Shown here piece after piece: positions 60,514-64,000 of a DNA stretch of 64,000 nt; within the stretch, counting starts at the first letter, position 1; every line of letters begins with the position of its first letter. The notes below the pieces were generated by a model. That model searched no databases. It was not told the origin of the DNA and saw nothing but the letters and a program-made list of their open reading frames with translations. The DNA is from Chitinophaga sp. CF418 (lineage in GTDB: Bacteria; Bacteroidota; Bacteroidia; Chitinophagales; Chitinophagaceae), in contig NZ_FRCN01000016.1 of NCBI RefSeq assembly GCF_900142925.1, forward strand, positions 124,001 through 188,000. The letters are read 5' to 3'. The position numbers and the translations under genes are program-made.

Positions 60514-63500
60514 TTAATTATCCGTTTTCTGTTCCGCTAAAAAGCTCACTACATCTCTTATTTCTTTTTTGGACAGGATCTGTGTCATATCCGGCATGCT
60601 GGATTGCGCGTACTGTTTGTGCGTGATCTGGTCTGCTGCAATAGTGCGTTCGGCATTTCCTTCTTTGATCGTTATCCCGGTTTTAGTCTCTCCCTGCAGA
60701 ATGCCATTCACCTTTTTACCATCTTTCAGTTCCAGCGTCACCATACCAAATCCGGGCGCCAGGCGGGCGCTGGGGGTGATAAGCGCCTGGAGTATCTGTT
60801 CCCTTGTAATGCGGCCGGCAACACCGTTTAATCGTGGGCCTGCTGTACCGCCACGGTCATCATAAGAGTGGCAGCGCATACACTGAGCGTTTTCGTTATG
60901 GAAAAATATTTGTCTGCCACGTCCTGGATCACCACCCAACAGGCAGCTGCGGTAGGTTGCCATCATATCGTTGGACGACAGTTTACTGTTCACCGCTTTG
61001 TAACGGTCCGCCAACTGGCTGGAGCGGCTGCTGTCGATCGCTTCGCCCAGTTCAAGATAGATGTCCGGATCCAGCTGACCGGCAGCCATCTTGTCGAGCA
61101 GGTCGTTCAGCGGCTTTTCTGTATACTGTGACGGCAGTTTGCCCAGCGTCAGCAGGGCTGCCTGTTTTTCCTCCATGGTCTTGTTGGCAATTACTCCTGT
61201 GAGCAGGTTTACCATTACATTTTCGGATAAATGCATTTTCCCCAGCAGGTCCAGACCGGTTACGCGTACTGACTTTTCCCGGTCAGCTAATGCAGCGGTG
61301 ATACCTTGCTCTACACCGGCATCCTGTAAGGCTACCAGTGTTTCCAATGCGGCTGCCCGCATATCTGCATCCTTGTCTGTTTTTACGGCAGCGAGCAGCT
61401 GAGGACCTGCCTGTTTGATCTGCAGTTTGGCAATGGCTTTGGCTGCGCTGATGCGCACGGGCAGCTCCTTATCCTTTAACAGGGCGGTGAGTGGTGTAGT
61501 AGAAAGACTCACTACAGGCGCCGGGTTCCTCTTTACTTCTCCACGTAGCCTGCCGTCAACACGGTCCAGCACAGATGGTTTAGCCCATACGCTTAAAGCG
61601 TCTATCGCTTCTGCCCGCATAGGCGCCGGACTGCCTGCTTTTTGCGCATAAGCCACCAGGTTATGCATGGCGGCGTCCGTGCCCACCCGCAGGTTAGCAT
61701 TGATAGCGCGGCGGATCAGGGCTTCATTTTTAAACGTTGTAGTACCAAGCAGATTGGCCAGGGCGGGTAATGCCTCTTTAACGGAGAGGTCGTCATTGAT
61801 GGCGCGGGCTGTTTCTGTTACTACAAATTCATCTTTATCATTAAGGAATGCCGCGATGCCAGGATGGCTCATCCTCCTCAGCGCCACTACGGCGGCAATA
61901 CGCAAAGCACGGGAAGGGCTGTTTGCTAATGCAATCAGTGGTTCCGCCTGACCTATGCGGGACAGCGCCAGGGCGCCGGCATGCCGTTGGTAGGCGTCTA
62001 CATCATTATTCGCTTCCAGGAAGGCGATCAATGGTTGTACTGCAGGAGCGTACTGTATCCTGCCCAAAGCTTCCGCAGCAAAGAAACGTGCGCGGCTGGC
62101 TGTGTCCTTCAACACAGGTACCAGGGCAGCTCCTGCTTCCTTATAGCGGATATCGCCCAGCCATTTGGCCGCCTGGGCCCGTATTTCAGGGTCATTATCC
62201 TTTAACAGGGGCAGTAATGCTTTAGCATATTGTTTATCCTGGCGGGCAAGCTGGCTCAGTCCCCATATAGCGTGCACTCTTGCCAGCTGGCTATCTGTTT
62301 GTTTTAATGCCTGTTCGAACAGCGGTGCGCCTTTGTCTTTACGTTTCACCAGCTCAAACTGGGCTTTCATGCGTACACGCATATCAGGATTTTTCAGCAG
62401 ATCAGCCAGTTCTGTTTCCTTACGTTTGCTGAAATCTTCCGCCAGTAAGGATTTGGTAGTTTTTCGTTCTGCTGTGGCGGCTTGGCTTTTATCATCCAGC
62501 TTCCAGATACGGCCGTAGTTATGCGTATCCCAGCCATCTATCCAGTCGGCCACATATAGCGCTCCATCTGGTCCAAAGTCAATGCCGGTGGCCAGTATAC
62601 CGCCCAGCACTTTCTTATGTTCGCCCAGCTCGAAGGTGGCTCCTTTAGGATTTAACTTAAATGCATGTATGCCGGAGTTGGAAGGATTGCCCACAAACTC
62701 CGCTACAAAGAAAGTATTCTTGTAAGCAGGACCTAATGCTGTACCCGGATTGTATACAAAACCCGCAGGACCATTTACGAAGTTGCTGATACAGGGAGTG
62801 ATATAAGCGGCCTGACCTTCAAAACGGGGTGTGTACATCTTTTCATCCATCCATACCTTGTAACCGTTATTATCCTGGTCGCGGTATTTCCCATATTGCC
62901 AGTTGCTGCGCCAGCCCTGGTCACCACCATTCACGAGATATACCAGGCGCTCGCTTTCACCGGGATGATCGCCGTCATTGTCTTCGCTGATGATATTGCC
63001 ATATTCGTCAAAGGCAAATTCATGTGTATTACGGATGCCATAGGCATATATCTCAAAGTCGCTGCCATCAGGGTTGGAACGGGCCAGTACCCCACAGTTC
63101 GGGAAGGACCATTGTTGTCCGTCGGGGCCTTTACCATTAAAGCCAATATCACCTATCTGCCAGTAAATGCGCCCATCAGGGCCCATTTCCACGCCAGACA
63201 TACCATGGCCGCTGAAGCCCACGTGGATGCCGTATCCATGGGAGATGGATGTTTTTTCGTCTGCAATGCCGTCATGGTTCTTATCCCTTATACGCCAGAG
63301 GTCCGGCGCTACAGCCAGGTACAGGTCCTCGCCATCGCTCAGTACTCCACCGGCAACATCTGTTACCTCGTCGTGAAAGTCGTCCACTACCAATTGTGTC
63401 TGATCTGCTACACCATCTCCGGAGATATCATCCACCCTGTATACGTGTTCTTTTTCTATGGTCAGGTCCCGCCAGTCGTGAGAGCTGTCGCCGTTCAGGT

Positions 63501-63927
63501 CTTCCAGCCATCCGTTCTTCTTGCTGTTTTCAGGAGACAACTCCTTATGCAGGAAGGCACGGCGATCTTCTACCGTTTGCAGGCTGATGGATGGTATTTC
63601 CCAGTCCCGGTGCCCGCGTATGTCAAATTCAGAATGCTTTTGCCGGTCTGTGGTGGTGTAATACACTCTTCCCTGGTCGTCTATATCAATAGCAATAGGA
63701 GATATCACCAGTGAGTCGATACCCCATAGGGTAAGGGAAAGATTATCCGCCAGTTCAGGCTTCACTATAGCGCTGATAGAGTCTGCCAGATGGGCCGTAA
63801 GAGTGCTGTCCATCCGCTTGATACGCTTATCCGCCGGGCCGGAATCCTGTTTACAGGCAGGAAGGCAGGCCGCGGAAAAGAGTAATGTTGCCAGAATAGG
63901 ATCTTTTAAAGCATGTAGTTTTTTCAT
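60514..63927 (-). CDS. PVC-type heme-binding HEAT-repeat lipoprotein (c-type cytochrome)
   Basis: A 1137-residue protein from the ATG at 63927 (MKKLHALKDPILATLLFSAACLPAC lipobox); a TTG at 63939 would extend it by four residues. The N-terminal beta-propeller (about 50-480) is the sugar-dehydrogenase-like domain of PVC-type proteins, with calcium-like loops DLNGDSSHDWRDL and DDISGDGVADQT. Residues about 500-950 are HEAT repeats (many LLKDNDPEIRAQAAKWLGD-type helices). The C-terminal cytochrome c domain has CMRCH (C1016, C1019, H1020) and a distal Met near SSMPDMTQIL. It is an envelope redox protein, perhaps oxidising a sugar, but the donor is unknown. It is preceded by 60 bp of unremarkable DNA to the window end. 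Confidence 0.9.
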   Translation of the reverse strand: MKKLHALKDPILATLLFSAACLPACKQDSGPADKRIKRMDSTLTAHLADSISAIVKPELADNLSLTLWGIDSLVISPIAIDIDDQGRVYYTTTDRQKHSEFDIRGHRDWEIPSISLQTVEDRRAFLHKELSPENSKKNGWLEDLNGDSSHDWRDLTIEKEHVYRVDDISGDGVADQTQLVVDDFHDEVTDVAGGVLSDGEDLYLAVAPDLWRIRDKNHDGIADEKTSISHGYGIHVGFSGHGMSGVEMGPDGRIYWQIGDIGFNGKGPDGQQWSFPNCGVLARSNPDGSDFEIYAYGIRNTHEFAFDEYGNIISEDNDGDHPGESERLVYLVNGGDQGWRSNWQYGKYRDQDNNGYKVWMDEKMYTPRFEGQAAYITPCISNFVNGPAGFVYNPGTALGPAYKNTFFVAEFVGNPSNSGIHAFKLNPKGATFELGEHKKVLGGILATGIDFGPDGALYVADWIDGWDTHNYGRIWKLDDKSQAATAERKTTKSLLAEDFSKRKETELADLLKNPDMRVRMKAQFELVKRKDKGAPLFEQALKQTDSQLARVHAIWGLSQLARQDKQYAKALLPLLKDNDPEIRAQAAKWLGDIRYKEAGAALVPVLKDTASRARFFAAEALGRIQYAPAVQPLIAFLEANNDVDAYQRHAGALALSRIGQAEPLIALANSPSRALRIAAVVALRRMSHPGIAAFLNDKDEFVVTETARAINDDLSVKEALPALANLLGTTTFKNEALIRRAINANLRVGTDAAMHNLVAYAQKAGSPAPMRAEAIDALSVWAKPSVLDRVDGRLRGEVKRNPAPVVSLSTTPLTALLKDKELPVRISAAKAIAKLQIKQAGPQLLAAVKTDKDADMRAAALETLVALQDAGVEQGITAALADREKSVRVTGLDLLGKMHLSENVMVNLLTGVIANKTMEEKQAALLTLGKLPSQYTEKPLNDLLDKMAAGQLDPDIYLELGEAIDSSRSSQLADRYKAVNSKLSSNDMMATYRSCLLGGDPGRGRQIFFHNENAQCMRCHSYDDRGGTAGPRLNGVAGRITREQILQALITPSARLAPGFGMVTLELKDGKKVNGILQGETKTGITIKEGNAERTIAADQITHKQYAQSSMPDMTQILSKKEIRDVVSFLAEQKTDN

Positions 63928-64000
63928 AAAAGGAAGCAATGATTGTCAGTTGTACACATTGTTATAATGATAGACCTGTGACCGATTAAGATATGGCAAA

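Noticed and set aside
62896..63714. A 272-codon plus-strand frame opposite the cytochrome lipoprotein gene
   Set aside because: The minus-strand frame has clear domains and a cytochrome motif; the plus frame shows no recognisable protein features.
1..64000. tRNA, rRNA or transposase genes
   Set aside because: I looked for cloverleaf-like sequences, rRNA words and DDE/tyrosine recombinase products and found none that I could support.

Overview
The window reads as chromosomal DNA of a Bacteroidota bacterium, most likely a soil or plant-associated Chitinophagaceae (Chitinophaga-like). The grounds are a SusC/SusD pair with a hybrid two-component regulator, many secreted enzymes ending in type IX secretion (T9SS) sorting domains, several TAnnTTTG-type -7 promoter elements, and families typical of this group (DUF4342, DUF3095, exported RidA, MacB-like permeases). 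This assignment is inference; no rRNA or tRNA gene is present to anchor it, and I saw no insertion sequence transposase, phage gene or CRISPR array.

Layout. 1-14.2 kb: the N-terminal part of a T9SS type B surface protein, a methyltransferase, a hemolysin III family membrane protein, an M15 peptidase, a vanadium-haloperoxidase-like lipoprotein, an exported Nif3-like protein, a GH99/71-like lipoprotein, a MacB-like permease, a Gfo/Idh/MocA oxidoreductase, and small hypothetical or membrane proteins. 14.3-26.1 kb: a GH8 enzyme with accessory domains, an MBL-fold hydrolase, an alpha/beta hydrolase, a histidine kinase / LytTR regulator / AraC regulator operon, a DUF3095 protein with an outer-membrane barrel protein, a pair of divergent homologous small proteins separated by a perfect 35-bp inverted repeat, and an exported RidA-like protein. 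26.2-52.6 kb is the glycan-degradation region: a GH64 beta-1,3-glucanase, then a polysaccharide utilisation locus (PUL) made of a hybrid two-component sensor-regulator, GH97, an alginate-lyase-family enzyme with a ricin-like domain, a divergent GH43-like/GH51 fusion, SusC, SusD and a 2210-residue multidomain lyase. 52.6-64 kb: a peptidase-like hydrolase with an AraC regulator, a GNAT acetyltransferase, a YcaQ-like DNA glycosylase homologue, an aldo/keto reductase, an M57 metalloprotease, a DinB protein and a large HEAT-repeat cytochrome lipoprotein.

How it works together (inference): the hybrid regulator senses a periplasmic oligosaccharide and activates two promoters, one before GH97-lyase and one before susC-susD-lyase. 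Both carry the same operator-like block at exactly the same distance (58 bp) from TATTTTTG. Two PF05426-type lyases, an arabinofuranosidase-like enzyme and GH97 suggest a uronic-acid-containing glycan with arabinose and alpha-hexose side chains.

The most unusual DNA is 36.66-38.06 kb. A 173-bp imperfect palindrome, also present at 5.6 kb, occurs in inverted orientation on both sides of a tandem array of 58-60 bp units. Each of the 12 units carries a Shine-Dalgarno-like sequence and a short ORF beginning MKK.
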